From: Alphaproteobacteria bacterium
GTDB taxonomy: Bacteria; Pseudomonadota; Alphaproteobacteria; Rhizobiales; Beijerinckiaceae
NCBI GenBank assembly: GCA_021325385.1
Contig: JAJPHH010000087.1
Location: 1-57,468 of the forward strand
Length of the DNA: 57,468 nt
Reading direction: 5' to 3'
Shown: one piece after another, positions 1-8,391 of the stretch
Layout: each line of letters opens with the position of its first letter
Numbering within the stretch: the first letter of the stretch is position 1
The notes under the pieces: model-generated
The model's database searches: none
Told to the model about the DNA's origin: nothing
Seen by the model: only the letters and a program-made list of their open reading frames with translations
Position numbers and translations under genes: made by a program

Positions 1-218
1 AGCACGCCGAACAGCCAGGTGAAGTAGCGGATATAGGCCGGCTTATCGAGGCCGAGCTCGGCGCGGAACACTTTCAGCGCGTCCGGCGTCGCCTGCTGTC
101 CGAGGACAGCTGCGGCGACGTCGCCCGGCAGGATCTGGGTGCAGATGAAGATCAGCACCGAGACCGCCAGGAGGGTGAGAACCCCGAGGGCCGCCCGCGT
201 GGCGACGAGGCGTAACAC
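1..218 (-). CDS. Dpp-type ABC transporter permease, N-terminal part (runs off left edge)
   Basis: This is the first 72 codons of an inner-membrane permease of the dipeptide/nickel/oligopeptide class, cut by the window edge. I translated it directly from the minus strand, starting at a GTG at 218-216. It begins with a hydrophobic helix (about residues 9-28) that runs into TQILPGDVAAAVLG. That pattern of a first helix followed by a PGD motif and a periplasmic LG-LDKP segment is typical of DppB-like permeases. The start lies 38 bases after the stop of the solute-binding protein gene, so the two are probably co-transcribed. An in-frame ATG further upstream is cut off by a TGA two codons later. 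Confidence 0.8.
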   Translation of the reverse strand, partial: MLRLVATRAALGVLTLLAVSVLIFICTQILPGDVAAAVLGQQATPDALKVFRAELGLDKPAYIRYFTWLFGV

Positions 219-256
219 GGGCGTCGATCAGGTTTTCATGGACGCTCTGAGCGAGA

Positions 257-1858
257 TCACGCGAACCAGCCCTTTTCCGCCACGCGCTGATCGCACATGT
301 CGTAATGGGGATGAGGCGCGGTGCCTTTGACCTTCTTGCCGTAGCCGTCGAGATAGTCGCCGACGGCGAAGCAGACCATGCCGCCGTCGTCGACGATCAT
401 CTTCTGCGCCTCGGCGTACATTTCCGCTCGCTTCTTCTCGTCCAGCTCGCCGCGCGCGGCGATGATGATCTTGTCGAAATCCGGCCGCCGCCAATGCGTG
501 TCGTTCCAGTTGGCGGTCGACAGGAAGGTCTGCGAGAGCTGGTTGTCGATCGTCGGACGGCCGCCCCAGTAGACGGCGCAGAACGGCTGCTTGAGCCAGA
601 CATTGTCCCAGTAGCCGTCGCCGGAGACGCGCTTCACCTCGAGGTCGATGCCGGCCTTCTTCATCGCCTCTTGATAGAGCACGGCCGAATCGGTCGCGCC
701 GGAAAACGCGCCTTCCGAGACCTGCAGCTCCAGCTTGGCGGCGCCGATCCCGGCCTTCTTGAAGTGGAACGCCGCCTTGTCCGGATCGTAGGGACGCTGC
801 GGAATGTCCTTGGCGAAATACTTCATCGACGGCGGCACGGTCGTGTCGTTGCCGATCGTCGCGAAGCCCTTATAGACGGTGTCGACGATCTTCTGGCGGT
901 CGATGCCGTATTTGAGGGCGAGGCGAACGTCGTTCGACGTGTAGGGATTGGTGTCGCAGAGCGCGACGAAGGCGAAGCGATTGCCGGTGCCCTTCGTCCT
1001 GACGACATTGACGGTCGGCGCCTTCATGACGAAGGCGACCGTCTTCGGATCGAGACGGTTGGCCGCGTCGATCTGGCCGGAGATCAGCGCCTGGGTGCGC
1101 GCCGCCGCGTCGGGAATGTAGCGCAGTTCGACGCTGTCGAAATTGCCGCGGCCCGGCTTCCAGTAATTGCCGTGATTCTTGGTGATCACCCTGACGCCGG
1201 GCTCGAACGTCTCGAGCGCGAAGGCGCCGGTGCCGTCGAGCGTCGAGAAATTCGAAAAGCCGTTCGGCACGATCAGGATGTGATAGTCGGCGAAGACGTA
1301 AGGCAGGCTCGCGTCGGGATTCTTCAGCGAAATTTCGATTTGATTGGGCGTCAGCTTCTTGATCTCGGAAATGCCGCTGAGCAGATCCTTGGCGCCCGAC
1401 TTGGTCTCGCCGCGATGCAGATTGAGCGAGTAGATCACGTCGTCGGCGTCGAGCGTCTTGCCCGAGTGGAACGTGATTCCCTTGCGAAGGTTGAAAACCC
1501 AACCGGTCGCGCCGGGTTTCGGCTCGAAACTCTCCGCCAGTTCGCCGGCCGCGTCGCCTTTCTCGTCGACTTCGACGAGGCCGTTGCAGATCTGCCAGCC
1601 GTAGGAAATCGGAATCGAGTCGGCGTAAGTGCGCGGGTCGAGGCTGTCGGAGGCGCTGCCGCCTTCCATGCCGAGCCTGAGCGTGCCGCCTTTCTTCGGC
1701 GTCTCGGCCGCAGCGGCCGCAGCGGCCGAAGCGGCGGGGAGACCGAAGCCGAGGCCGAGAGCCGCGGCGCCCGCCATCAACTGGCGGCGGTCGACGATTA
1801 GTCCGGATGCGCTATGCGGCTTTTCCAGTGTGTCGGTCATGCTCATCTTCTCCCTCAA
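257..1858 (-). CDS. Dpp-type ABC transporter substrate-binding protein (SBP_bac_5 family)
   Basis: Periplasmic solute-binding protein of the peptide/opine/nickel class, about 530 residues, the usual size for the family. The N-terminus has a twin-arginine-like signal, RRQLMAG at about residues 24-30, then a hydrophobic stretch and an alanine-rich segment ending near residue 51. KKGGTLRLG, typical of mature family-5 proteins, follows. Later segments such as DSLDPRTYAD, FHSGKTLDADDV and LKYGIDRQKIV fit the fold. In-frame ATGs at codons 5 and 7 are plausible alternative starts. It sits downstream of the two carnitine genes, so carnitine, a betaine or a related quaternary amine is a reasonable ligand guess, but the family mostly binds peptides and this is not proven. 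Confidence 0.9.
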   Translation of the reverse strand: MREKMSMTDTLEKPHSASGLIVDRRQLMAGAAALGLGFGLPAASAAAAAAAETPKKGGTLRLGMEGGSASDSLDPRTYADSIPISYGWQICNGLVEVDEKGDAAGELAESFEPKPGATGWVFNLRKGITFHSGKTLDADDVIYSLNLHRGETKSGAKDLLSGISEIKKLTPNQIEISLKNPDASLPYVFADYHILIVPNGFSNFSTLDGTGAFALETFEPGVRVITKNHGNYWKPGRGNFDSVELRYIPDAAARTQALISGQIDAANRLDPKTVAFVMKAPTVNVVRTKGTGNRFAFVALCDTNPYTSNDVRLALKYGIDRQKIVDTVYKGFATIGNDTTVPPSMKYFAKDIPQRPYDPDKAAFHFKKAGIGAAKLELQVSEGAFSGATDSAVLYQEAMKKAGIDLEVKRVSGDGYWDNVWLKQPFCAVYWGGRPTIDNQLSQTFLSTANWNDTHWRRPDFDKIIIAARGELDEKKRAEMYAEAQKMIVDDGGMVCFAVGDYLDGYGKKVKGTAPHPHYDMCDQRVAEKGWFA

Positions 1859-2174
1859 CGCTGTGGCTTAAACCCGCGTCGTCCCTCAAAGACGCAACTG
1901 ATGTTCCGGCATTATCAACGGCCGCCAAAGAAGCGCAATGGACTTGGCGAGCGAATTTTGGCGGATCGAGGCCCATTTCTTAGAAAGCCATTGCCGAAAA
2001 AAGAACCATTCGCGGCGCCCTCAAGCTGCGAATGTTGTGCGAGCTAAAAGCCGCAGGCGGCCTGAACCTCCTTTCATCATGCGCGACAATCGGCCGCCGA
2101 CTTTGCCAGATTCGACACCAAACGGCGGCCAAACGACATTGCCTGAACTTTGCGCGGCGGCCACGCGGTTTTCC
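1859..2174. other. Intergenic region between dehydrogenase stop and SBP start
   Basis: These 316 bases hold no convincing gene. They contain the promoter region of the minus-strand SBP gene and one copy of a 52-base imperfect repeat at 2096-2147. An 8-base inverted repeat, GGCCGCCG with CGGCGGCC, lies at 2093-2131. The short reading frames here lack a ribosome binding site and family features. Confidence 0.6.
2096..2147. repeat. Copy 1 of a 52-base imperfect repeat beside the carnitine genes
   Basis: This segment aligns without gaps to 4185-4236, with 39 of 52 bases identical by eye. The best blocks are GCCGACTTTGCC and AAACGACATTG. Both copies have the same orientation. Each lies just after the end of one minus-strand gene and upstream of the next. 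It could be a shared regulatory region or a dispersed non-coding repeat. Confidence 0.6.
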
Positions 2175-3173
2175 CTAACCGTGGCGCGCGCCGCCTTCTT
2201 CGCCGAGCCGCCGTTCGTGCTGCTTCAAGACTGAGCCGGCGCCGTAATCGGCGGCGCGCAGCGCCGACAAAATCGCGACAAGGCATTCGTCGCGCCTCTC
2301 TTCGAGATCGCGGATCGAGGCGCCTGCGGCTTGATCGTCCGATTGCCGCGCCACCATCTCGATCAGCTCTTCGGTGAGATCCGGGGCCGGCAATTTGGTC
2401 CAGGGCAGTTTCAGCGCCGGGCCGAATTGCGCCAGGAAATGCCGCATGCCGGCTTCGCCGCCCGCCATCCGGTAGATCAGGAATGTGCCCATGAACGACC
2501 AGCGCAAGCCCGCCCCGAAACGGATCGCGTCGTCGATTTCCTGCGTCGTCGCGATCCCGTCTTTGACCAGCCACAGCGCCTCGCGCCACAGCGCTTCGAG
2601 CAAACGGTCAGCGATGAAGCCGTCGATCTCTTTGCGCACGCGCAAGGGCCGCATGCCGACGGAAACGTAGAGGCGCGAGGCGGCTTCCGCCGTCGCTTCG
2701 CTGGTCTTTTCGCCGCCGCAGATTTCGACCAGCGGCAACAGGTAGACCGGATTGAACGGATGGCCGACGACGAACCGTTCCGGCCGGCTCATCGCCGCTT
2801 GCAGGCGCGTCGGCGGCAGACCCGAAGTCGAGGAGGCGACGATCGCCTCCGTCGGGGCGCAGCGGTCGATCTCGGCCAGAACGGCGCGCTTCAAGTCTTC
2901 GCGCTCCGGCAGGCTTTCCTGCACGAAATCGGCGTCCGCGACCGCTTCGGCCGCCGATTTTGCGATGGTCAGCGCGCCTTCGTGGAGGACGGCTTGCGGG
3001 AAGAGCTTGGCGTAGGCGCGCCGGGCCGCCGCGACGACGGCGTCGAGCTTGCGCGCGATCTCGGGGTCCGGATCGAACAGCGACACGTCGTGGCCATTCA
3101 AAAGAAAACGCGCGGCCCAGCCGGCGCCGATCACGCCGCCGCCGACCAGCCCGATGCGACGTTTCTCCATCAT
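2175..3173 (-). CDS. lcdH: L-carnitine 3-dehydrogenase (3-hydroxyacyl-CoA dehydrogenase family)
   Basis: Predicted to oxidise L-carnitine to 3-dehydrocarnitine with NAD+ in the cytoplasm. The 332-residue protein opens with a Rossmann fold, GGGVIGAGWAA at 11-21. It carries SSTSG at 114-118 and the HPFNP motif of hydroxyacyl-CoA dehydrogenases at 138-142, with His138 as the likely catalytic base. The C-terminal part matches carnitine dehydrogenases (EIDGFIADRLLEALWREAL, then RWSFMGTFLIYRMAGG). It is too short to include the thioesterase domain fused to some homologues. The start follows the cleavage-enzyme stop by 9 bases, so the two form an operon. The pairing with a BKACE protein is what favours carnitine over other hydroxy acids. 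Confidence 0.85.
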   Translation of the reverse strand: MMEKRRIGLVGGGVIGAGWAARFLLNGHDVSLFDPDPEIARKLDAVVAAARRAYAKLFPQAVLHEGALTIAKSAAEAVADADFVQESLPEREDLKRAVLAEIDRCAPTEAIVASSTSGLPPTRLQAAMSRPERFVVGHPFNPVYLLPLVEICGGEKTSEATAEAASRLYVSVGMRPLRVRKEIDGFIADRLLEALWREALWLVKDGIATTQEIDDAIRFGAGLRWSFMGTFLIYRMAGGEAGMRHFLAQFGPALKLPWTKLPAPDLTEELIEMVARQSDDQAAGASIRDLEERRDECLVAILSALRAADYGAGSVLKQHERRLGEEGGARHG

Positions 3174-3182
3174 CTTGGCCCC

Positions 3183-4073
3183 TCAAATCCGCCGCAGCTT
3201 GAGTTTCTCGCGAACCTCGGCCGGACCGAGCAGCTTGACGCCCATCGCGGTCAAAATGGTCGCGGCGCGCTCGACCAATTGGCCGTTCGTGGCGAGGACG
3301 CCGCGATCGAGAAACAGATTGTCCTCCAGGCCGACCCGGACATTGCCGCCGGCGATCGCGGCCAAAGCCGCATAGGGCAATTGATGGCGGCCGATCGAGA
3401 AGGCGCTGAAGACCGCGCCGGGAGGAAGCTGGTTGACCAGCGCCATCAATGTCAACGGATCGTCCGGAGCGCCGTAGGGAATGCCCATGCACAATTGGAT
3501 GAGGCAAGGATCGTCGATCAATCCCTCCTTGAGCAATTGCTTGACGAAAACGAGATGGCCCGTGTCGAAGACTTCGAGTTCCGGTCTGACGCCGAGCGCC
3601 TGGACCTTCTTCGCCATGGCGCGCAGCATGCTCGGCGTATTGGTCATCACGTAGTCGCCGAGCGCGAAATTCATCGTGCCGCAATCGAGCGTGCAAATCT
3701 CGGGCAACAATTGTTCGACATGGGCGAGGCGCTCGCTCGGGCCGACCATGTCGGTTCCGGCAGGATCGAGCGGCAGCGGCCTTTCGCCCGGGCTGAAGAC
3801 GACGTCGCCGCCCATGCCGGCGGTCAGGTTGACGACGACGTCGATATCTGACGAGCGGATCCGTTCGACGACTTCGCGATAGAGCTCGAGCCGCCGCGCC
3901 GCCTTGCCGGTCTCGGGATCGCGCACATGGATATGGGCGATGGCTGCGCCGGCCTTGGCCGCTTCGATCGCCGCCTCCGCGATTTGCTTCGGCGTGACCG
4001 GCACGCCGGGATGCCGGCCGAGCGTATCGCCGGCCCCCGTCACCGCGCAAGTGATGAAGGCTTCTGAGTTCAT
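3183..4073 (-). CDS. Beta-keto-acid cleavage enzyme (BKACE/DUF849), likely 3-dehydrocarnitine:acetyl-CoA transferase
   Basis: BKACE proteins transfer the acyl part of a beta-keto acid to acetyl-CoA. With 3-dehydrocarnitine the products are betainyl-CoA and acetoacetate. The 296-residue sequence begins [12 protein letters not shown] and has the metal-binding HIHVRDP motif at 47-53. The GLEDNLF segment near residue 240 supplies the family's glutamate ligand. Length and motifs are normal. The gene is the promoter-proximal member of the two-gene operon with the carnitine dehydrogenase, which sets the substrate assignment. A betainyl-CoA thioesterase, the usual third step, is not seen in the window. 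Confidence 0.88.
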   Translation of the reverse strand: MNSEAFITCAVTGAGDTLGRHPGVPVTPKQIAEAAIEAAKAGAAIAHIHVRDPETGKAARRLELYREVVERIRSSDIDVVVNLTAGMGGDVVFSPGERPLPLDPAGTDMVGPSERLAHVEQLLPEICTLDCGTMNFALGDYVMTNTPSMLRAMAKKVQALGVRPELEVFDTGHLVFVKQLLKEGLIDDPCLIQLCMGIPYGAPDDPLTLMALVNQLPPGAVFSAFSIGRHQLPYAALAAIAGGNVRVGLEDNLFLDRGVLATNGQLVERAATILTAMGVKLLGPAEVREKLKLRRI

Positions 4074-4184
4074 GAGGCGGCCCCTTCGGCGGCGAACTCG
4101 GATCGCTGCGGCTCACGCCGCACGGCGTCGCCGAGGCGCATGCGGACCTCGTTCCTTAGAGGTCATGATGCGCCGGCAGGCCAA

Positions 4185-4236
4185 GCCGACTTTGCCTATT
4201 CCGACAATGACCGGCGTCGAAACGACATTGTTCGAA
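4185..4236. repeat. Copy 2 of the 52-base imperfect repeat
   Basis: Partner of 2096-2147 in the same orientation, located 112-163 bases upstream of the BKACE start. A perfect inverted repeat GACCTC-N8-GAGGTC lies beside it at 4145-4164. Similarity to the other copy continues weakly to the right (CGCGGCG, then TTCGCCG and AGCCGCC). Confidence 0.6.
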
Positions 4237-4278
4237 TTTCACGCGGCGTTTTTCGCCGACGAGCCGCCCCCGTCGGAG

Positions 4279-4536
4279 CTAGTAGCCGTATTCGTAATGC
4301 CAATGATGCCGGTGGTGATAAGGATAGCGGTAATAGCCGTAGTAACCGTAGCCGGGCGGATAGGCGAAGCCGCCGCGAAAGGCGGGCTGCTGCCAGGGCG
4401 CGATGGGCTCCCCGCTCGTGTTGAAGCAAATCCCGTCCGCTCGGCAGATGGTGCGCGCCGAAGCCGGGCTGGCGGCGATGAGAGCGGCGGCCGAGACCGC
4501 GGCCGCGATCAGCGGCAGATTTCGCATGATGGCCAT
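4279..4536 (-). CDS. Small secreted Gly/Tyr/His-rich protein
   Basis: An 85-residue protein with a clear signal peptide: MAIMRNLP, then an alanine-rich core ending in ASPASA at about residue 27. The mature part has two cysteines (TICRADGICFN) and a tail rich in Gly, Tyr and His (PGYGYYGYYR, then HHRHHWHYEYGY). The start is set by an excellent ribosome binding site, AAGGAGG, 6 bases upstream. A longer in-frame extension lacks both. Short proteins of this layout are common in Rhizobiales and mostly uncharacterised. The tail could bind metal, but that is a guess. Confidence 0.75.
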   Translation of the reverse strand: MAIMRNLPLIAAAVSAAALIAASPASARTICRADGICFNTSGEPIAPWQQPAFRGGFAYPPGYGYYGYYRYPYHHRHHWHYEYGY

Positions 4537-4801
4537 TCGAACCTCCTTCCAGTTCGAAGACGAATATACAACAATCGAGCGCGGTTCTCGGTTCCAATCG
4601 CGAAATCGCGGCAAAGCCGACCGAAGCCGGCATAGACGGAAAGCCGATGCGGGGCCGGGGCTGGCCTTTCGGACTGTGACGAAGCGCACATCGCTCGCTC
4701 TCCGGCGACTTTAGGCTGCCAATCGGCGGCGATTTGCGTTCGGCGGCCGGATTTCCAAGCCTCCACGTCGCCCGGTCGTCGTCTTTCGAAGGACATTCAA
4801 A

Positions 4802-4996
4802 ATGGACCGTCGAACCATTCCGCCGACCAGCCGATCAGTCGACGCGCCGACGCAGGAAACAGTTCAAGGCCGCAGCGCGGATGCGCCGGCCAAGGGCGCG
4901 GTCGGGGCGGAGGCATTCGATCCGCCGGCGAGCGACATCCTGCGTCACGCCGCCGAGAAATTCGACGAGTTGTTCGGGCGATTCCGGGGGCCTTGA
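4802..4996 (+). CDS. Hypothetical small protein
   Basis: A 64-residue reading frame preceded by GAAGGAC at a workable distance. It is Pro/Ala-rich at first and ends in a short amphipathic segment (ILRHAAEKFDELFGRFRG). No family is recognised. It points the same way as the 90-residue frame 46 bases downstream, which weakly supports both. Confidence 0.4.
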   Translation: MDRRTIPPTSRSVDAPTQETVQGRSADAPAKGAVGAEAFDPPASDILRHAAEKFDELFGRFRGP

Positions 4997-5042
4997 GTTC
5001 TGAACCCGCGCGATCTTCTCGACAAATAGAGGCGCGACAGCG

Positions 5043-5315
5043 ATGGTCGAGTTTCGTAGCCTGGATCGCCATTCGCCCCGGGGCGACGATTGGGTGGTTA
5101 TCGAAAAACGGGACGATCGGTACTTCCTGACGGGAAGGGCGAATGGACGGTCGGTCGAACCGCGCGCGTCGCCGAACGGTTTCGGCGATCCGCGGGACGC
5201 GATGCAGGCCGCGCTGTGGTGGGCGGAGTATTTGGAGGCGCCAATCATCTATTTGAAGATGCGCCGATCGGGAGCGGAGGCGAGCTTCAGTTCGCCGACA
5301 TTGCTCGCAGCCTAG
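5043..5315 (+). CDS. Hypothetical protein
   Basis: A 90-residue frame with GAGGCG upstream. The sequence looks like a folded small protein (DWVVIEKRDDRYFLTGR, then DAMQAALWWAEYLEAP) with good hydrophobic spacing and no signal peptide. No family is recognised. It may be co-transcribed with the 64-residue frame before it. Confidence 0.5.
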   Translation: MVEFRSLDRHSPRGDDWVVIEKRDDRYFLTGRANGRSVEPRASPNGFGDPRDAMQAALWWAEYLEAPIIYLKMRRSGAEASFSSPTLLAA

Positions 5316-5510
5316 CCGCCCGCCGGCTGGTTGTGGCGATCCGCTGGTCTAGGGAGGCTGGCCGCCGTTGAGCAAAATGCTGCTCAGGGTCGGCGCTTTC
5401 GCCGTCCTGCCCGCGACGTACTTTGTTCGACGGAGCCGTTCTAAGCGAGTTTATTTTGGGGTAGGCGCCCCGTCGCCGACTCTCAGTCATGGATGGGACG
5501 AAATTGCGTC

Positions 5511-6058
5511 TTACGGCGCATTGTAAGGCGTGACGATTTGAATATGCGACGATGTCAAAGGAGGCTTCGGCAATACGCGATGCGCATGCATGATGTGCTG
5601 GCAGGCCGAGCGCATGTCGGCGCGCAAATCGTGATGCGGCGCGGCTGATATTCTCGGCTTCGCCAAAAGCGCGCAATTATTGGCGTCGAGGTCATGATCG
5701 ATGAAGACGCGGCAGGCGCGTCTCCATGACGGCGGCCAGCGTGCTGGCTTGCGCAACTTCGCTGAAATGATAGCGCGCGCGAAACACCGCTGGCTGCAAC
5801 CCCGGCATCTCGGCTTCGAGCGCAAGCCGCACGGCCTCCGAGAAGCGGTCCGGCGCCTGCATCATGACGTCGATAACGAACTTCCGGCCGGCCATGGCGG
5901 ATTGTTGGCTCTGGCCCTCCCAGTTCGCGGATCGCCTGACGGACCCGCTGGATCGTGTGACGGCGCACACCTGGGCGCTTGTTGAGCACGCGATCGACCG
6001 TTGCCTCGCTGAGGCCGGCTTGCAGCGCGATTTCCTTGATCAAGAAAGGATGCGACAT
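5511..6058 (-). pseudogene. Decayed LacI-family transcriptional regulator
   Basis: The remains of one LacI regulator are spread over three minus-strand frames. First comes an intact HTH (MSHPFLIKEIALQAGLSEA, from 6058). A frameshift near residue 50 leads to the start of the ligand domain (AMAGRKFVIDVMMQAPDRF, about 5895-5840). A third frame then gives the C-terminus (RVFIDHDLDANNCALL to SSHIQIVTPYNAP, ending at 5511). About 550 bases remain of the roughly 1,000 expected, so the middle of the sugar-binding domain is deleted as well as frameshifted. It is divergent from the PhyH gene, its probable former target. Confidence 0.8.
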
Positions 6059-6111
6059 TAGCGTCTGATGGATTTTTGAGATTTGCGCAATGTTCCTGCG
6101 GCGCCCCGCTC

Positions 6112-6117
6112 TATACT
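6112..6117 (+). promoter_or_regulatory. Possible -10 element for the PhyH gene
   Basis: TATACT lies 35 bases upstream of the ATG at 6153, in the divergent space left by the LacI pseudogene. No good -35 hexamer is seen at the normal distance, so the assignment is tentative. Confidence 0.3.
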
Positions 6118-6152
6118 GCCGCAGATATCGAAATTCCACCGGAGCGACGCCC

Positions 6153-7346
6153 ATGAAGACCGACAATTCCCGAACGATCCGCGGCAATCGGGTCTGGCTC
6201 GAAGAGGCGGCCTGCGATCTCGAAGACTTTCGCCAGCTGGTCGAGCGGACAACGGATCCGGCGGACTATCCTTACGCCGCCGAGGTCGAGTCGAACGTTT
6301 TGATCTACGACTCGGCGACGGTGCGGAGAGCCGCGGCGTCGCCCGACACGCGCAAGGAGCTTTTCGCCGAATGGGTCGAGGCGATGACCGACGGGCCGGG
6401 CGTCCTCGTATTCCGCGGCGCTTTCGAAGACCACGCCTCGATCGACGCCTCGAACAGGCATTACTGGTCCATCATGGAGGAGCAGCGCAGGACGAATACC
6501 GGCGGCGGCGACCATTTCGCCAAGCCGGGAGCGAACGACCGCATCTGGAACGCGCTGGAGAAGCTCTGTTTGCGCGATCCCGAGACGTTCGCCGCCTATT
6601 ATTCGAACGACATCATCGCGCTGATCAGCGAAGCCTGGCTCGGCCCGGCCTATCAAATCACTTCGCAACTCAATGTCGTCAACCCGGGCGGCGCGGCGCA
6701 ATCGGCTCATCGCGACTATCATCTCGGCTTTCAGACGGCCAAGACGATCGAGCGCTATCCGGCGCATGTCCACCGACTTTCGCCCATGCTGACGCTGCAA
6801 GGCGCGGTCGCCCATTGCGACATGCCGATCGAGTCCGGGCCGACCTTGTATCTTCCCTATTCCCAGGCCTATCTGCCCGGCTACCTCGCGACCGGCCGGG
6901 CCGAGTTCAAAGATTATTTCGCCAAGCGCCACGTACAATTGCCGCTCGCCAAGGGCGACGCCGCTTTCTTCAATCCGGCGCTCTTCCACGCCGCCGGAAC
7001 GAACCGCACCAAAGACATACGCCGCATCGCCAATCTCTTGCAGGTCTCGTCCGCCTATGGCCGTGCAATGGAGAGCGTGGATCGGTTGAAAATGAGTCTG
7101 GCGCTCTATCCGGCTCTCCGGCGAATGCTGGCCGAAACAAGAATTGGACAGGCGGAAGCCGCGAACGCTATCGCCGCATGCGCCGAGGGTTATTCCTTCC
7201 CCACCAATCTTGACCGCGATCCGCCGCTCGGCGGCCTTGCGCCGCAGACGCAACAAGCGTTGATGAAGCAGGCCCTCGCCGAAAATTGGGCGCCGGCCGC
7301 TTTCGCTCAGGCGGCGGAAGCGCAGGCTTGGAAGAAGCTGACCTAG
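6153..7346 (+). CDS. Phytanoyl-CoA dioxygenase (PhyH) family protein
   Basis: Predicted Fe(II)/2-oxoglutarate-dependent oxygenase of 397 residues. The metal-binding facial triad is visible as His186-x-Asp188 (AHRDYHLGF) and a distal histidine near 279 (NPALFHAAGTN). An arginine about 12 residues further on would hold 2-oxoglutarate. The start at 6153 has CGGAG upstream and begins at the family's usual N-terminus. A longer frame starting at 6090 only adds promoter sequence. The substrate is unknown, and bacterial PhyH proteins act on very different small molecules. The gene stands alone, convergent with dhaK and divergent from a dead LacI gene, so it may have lost its regulator. Confidence 0.85.
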   Translation: MKTDNSRTIRGNRVWLEEAACDLEDFRQLVERTTDPADYPYAAEVESNVLIYDSATVRRAAASPDTRKELFAEWVEAMTDGPGVLVFRGAFEDHASIDASNRHYWSIMEEQRRTNTGGGDHFAKPGANDRIWNALEKLCLRDPETFAAYYSNDIIALISEAWLGPAYQITSQLNVVNPGGAAQSAHRDYHLGFQTAKTIERYPAHVHRLSPMLTLQGAVAHCDMPIESGPTLYLPYSQAYLPGYLATGRAEFKDYFAKRHVQLPLAKGDAAFFNPALFHAAGTNRTKDIRRIANLLQVSSAYGRAMESVDRLKMSLALYPALRRMLAETRIGQAEAANAIAACAEGYSFPTNLDRDPPLGGLAPQTQQALMKQALAENWAPAAFAQAAEAQAWKKLT

Positions 7347-7402
7347 GCGTTGGACTCCCGACAAGGAAGCCTGGCGACGCCTTCGTTCGATCGGACCCTA
7401 GC

Positions 7403-8386
7403 TCACCAACGGAGCGCCGCTGTGCGGACGGGGTGATCCCATAGATCCGTCGTTTCAGGATCGAGCAGGCTGACAGTGATGGAGCAGCCGGCCATTTCCA
7501 ACGAGGTGACGAAGCTTCCGACCAACGAACGGGCGACACGAAGCCCGCGCCGCTCCAGCCGGCGGCGCGCGACGTCATACGTAAGATAGAGTTCGGAGAC
7601 GGGGGTGCCGCCGAAGCCGTTGACGAGGAGCAGAAGGTCCGTCGGCGCGGGATTCGGCAGATCGTTCAGAATCGGCGTCAGTAGTTCTTCGACAATGGAG
7701 TCCGCCTGCGCCAGTTTCACGCGTTTTCGGCCGGGCTCGCCGTGAATGCCGACGCCAAGCTCCATTTCATCAGCTTCGAGGTCGAAGGTCGGTTTGCCGA
7801 TCGCGGGGACAGTGCAACTCGTCAAGGCGACGCCCATCGTGCGCGTCGCGGCGTTCACGCGCTGGCCGATTGCGGCGCAGTCATTGAGGTCCGCGCCTCT
7901 TTCGGCCGCGGCGCCGACGACCTTCTCGATGATCAGCGTGCCGGCGACGCCGCGCCGACCGGCGCCGCGAGAAGAATTTTCGACAGCGACATCGTCATCG
8001 ACAATCGTCGTCGCCGTGCGGCATTGAGCCAGTTCCGCCGCGATTTCGAAATTCATCCGGTCGCCGGCATAGTTCTTGACGATAAAGAGAACGCCGGCTT
8101 CGCCCGCCACGGCGTTTGTCGCCTCGATCACCTGGTCCGGCGTCGGCGAGGTAAAGATTTGGCCAGGACAGGCTGCGTCAAGCATGCCATAGCCGACAAA
8201 GCCGTTGTGGAGCGGCTCATGGCCGCTGCCGCCGCCCGAGACGAGGGCGACTTTTCCCGGCGTGAGCTCGCGTCGCCTGATGAATTTTCGTCCCGAGCCG
8301 AGGACGACGATATCGGAATGCGCCGCCGCAAATCCGTCGAGACTTTCGGCAAGCAGGCGTTCCGGCGAATTGATGAGTTTCTTCAT
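7403..8386 (-). CDS. dhaK: Dihydroxyacetone kinase subunit DhaK
   Basis: DhaK binds dihydroxyacetone covalently as a hemiaminal, and DhaL then phosphorylates it. The 327-residue protein has GGGSGHEPLHNGFVG at about 51-65, where His56 hydrogen-bonds substrate. The substrate-binding histidine is in GVGIHGEPG at about residue 215, and the NYAGDRMNF motif is near 105. Length is normal for a stand-alone DhaK. It is the last gene of the polycistron, starting 5 bases after the 141-residue protein, with GAGGCG as ribosome binding site. With DhaL, EIIA, HPr and enzyme I encoded just upstream, it forms a PEP-dependent kinase. Confidence 0.93.
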   Translation of the reverse strand: MKKLINSPERLLAESLDGFAAAHSDIVVLGSGRKFIRRRELTPGKVALVSGGGSGHEPLHNGFVGYGMLDAACPGQIFTSPTPDQVIEATNAVAGEAGVLFIVKNYAGDRMNFEIAAELAQCRTATTIVDDDVAVENSSRGAGRRGVAGTLIIEKVVGAAAERGADLNDCAAIGQRVNAATRTMGVALTSCTVPAIGKPTFDLEADEMELGVGIHGEPGRKRVKLAQADSIVEELLTPILNDLPNPAPTDLLLLVNGFGGTPVSELYLTYDVARRRLERRGLRVARSLVGSFVTSLEMAGCSITVSLLDPETTDLWDHPVRTAALRW

Positions 8387-8391
8387 CGCCT

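Noticed and set aside
305-1801. Long plus-strand reading frame opposite the solute-binding protein gene
   Set aside because: It is an antisense shadow typical of GC-rich DNA: no binding site, arginine/valine-rich sequence without family motifs. The minus-strand frame has clear motifs.
2331-3851. 506-codon plus-strand frame opposite the carnitine genes
   Set aside because: Antisense shadow. The dehydrogenase and BKACE motifs are on the minus strand.
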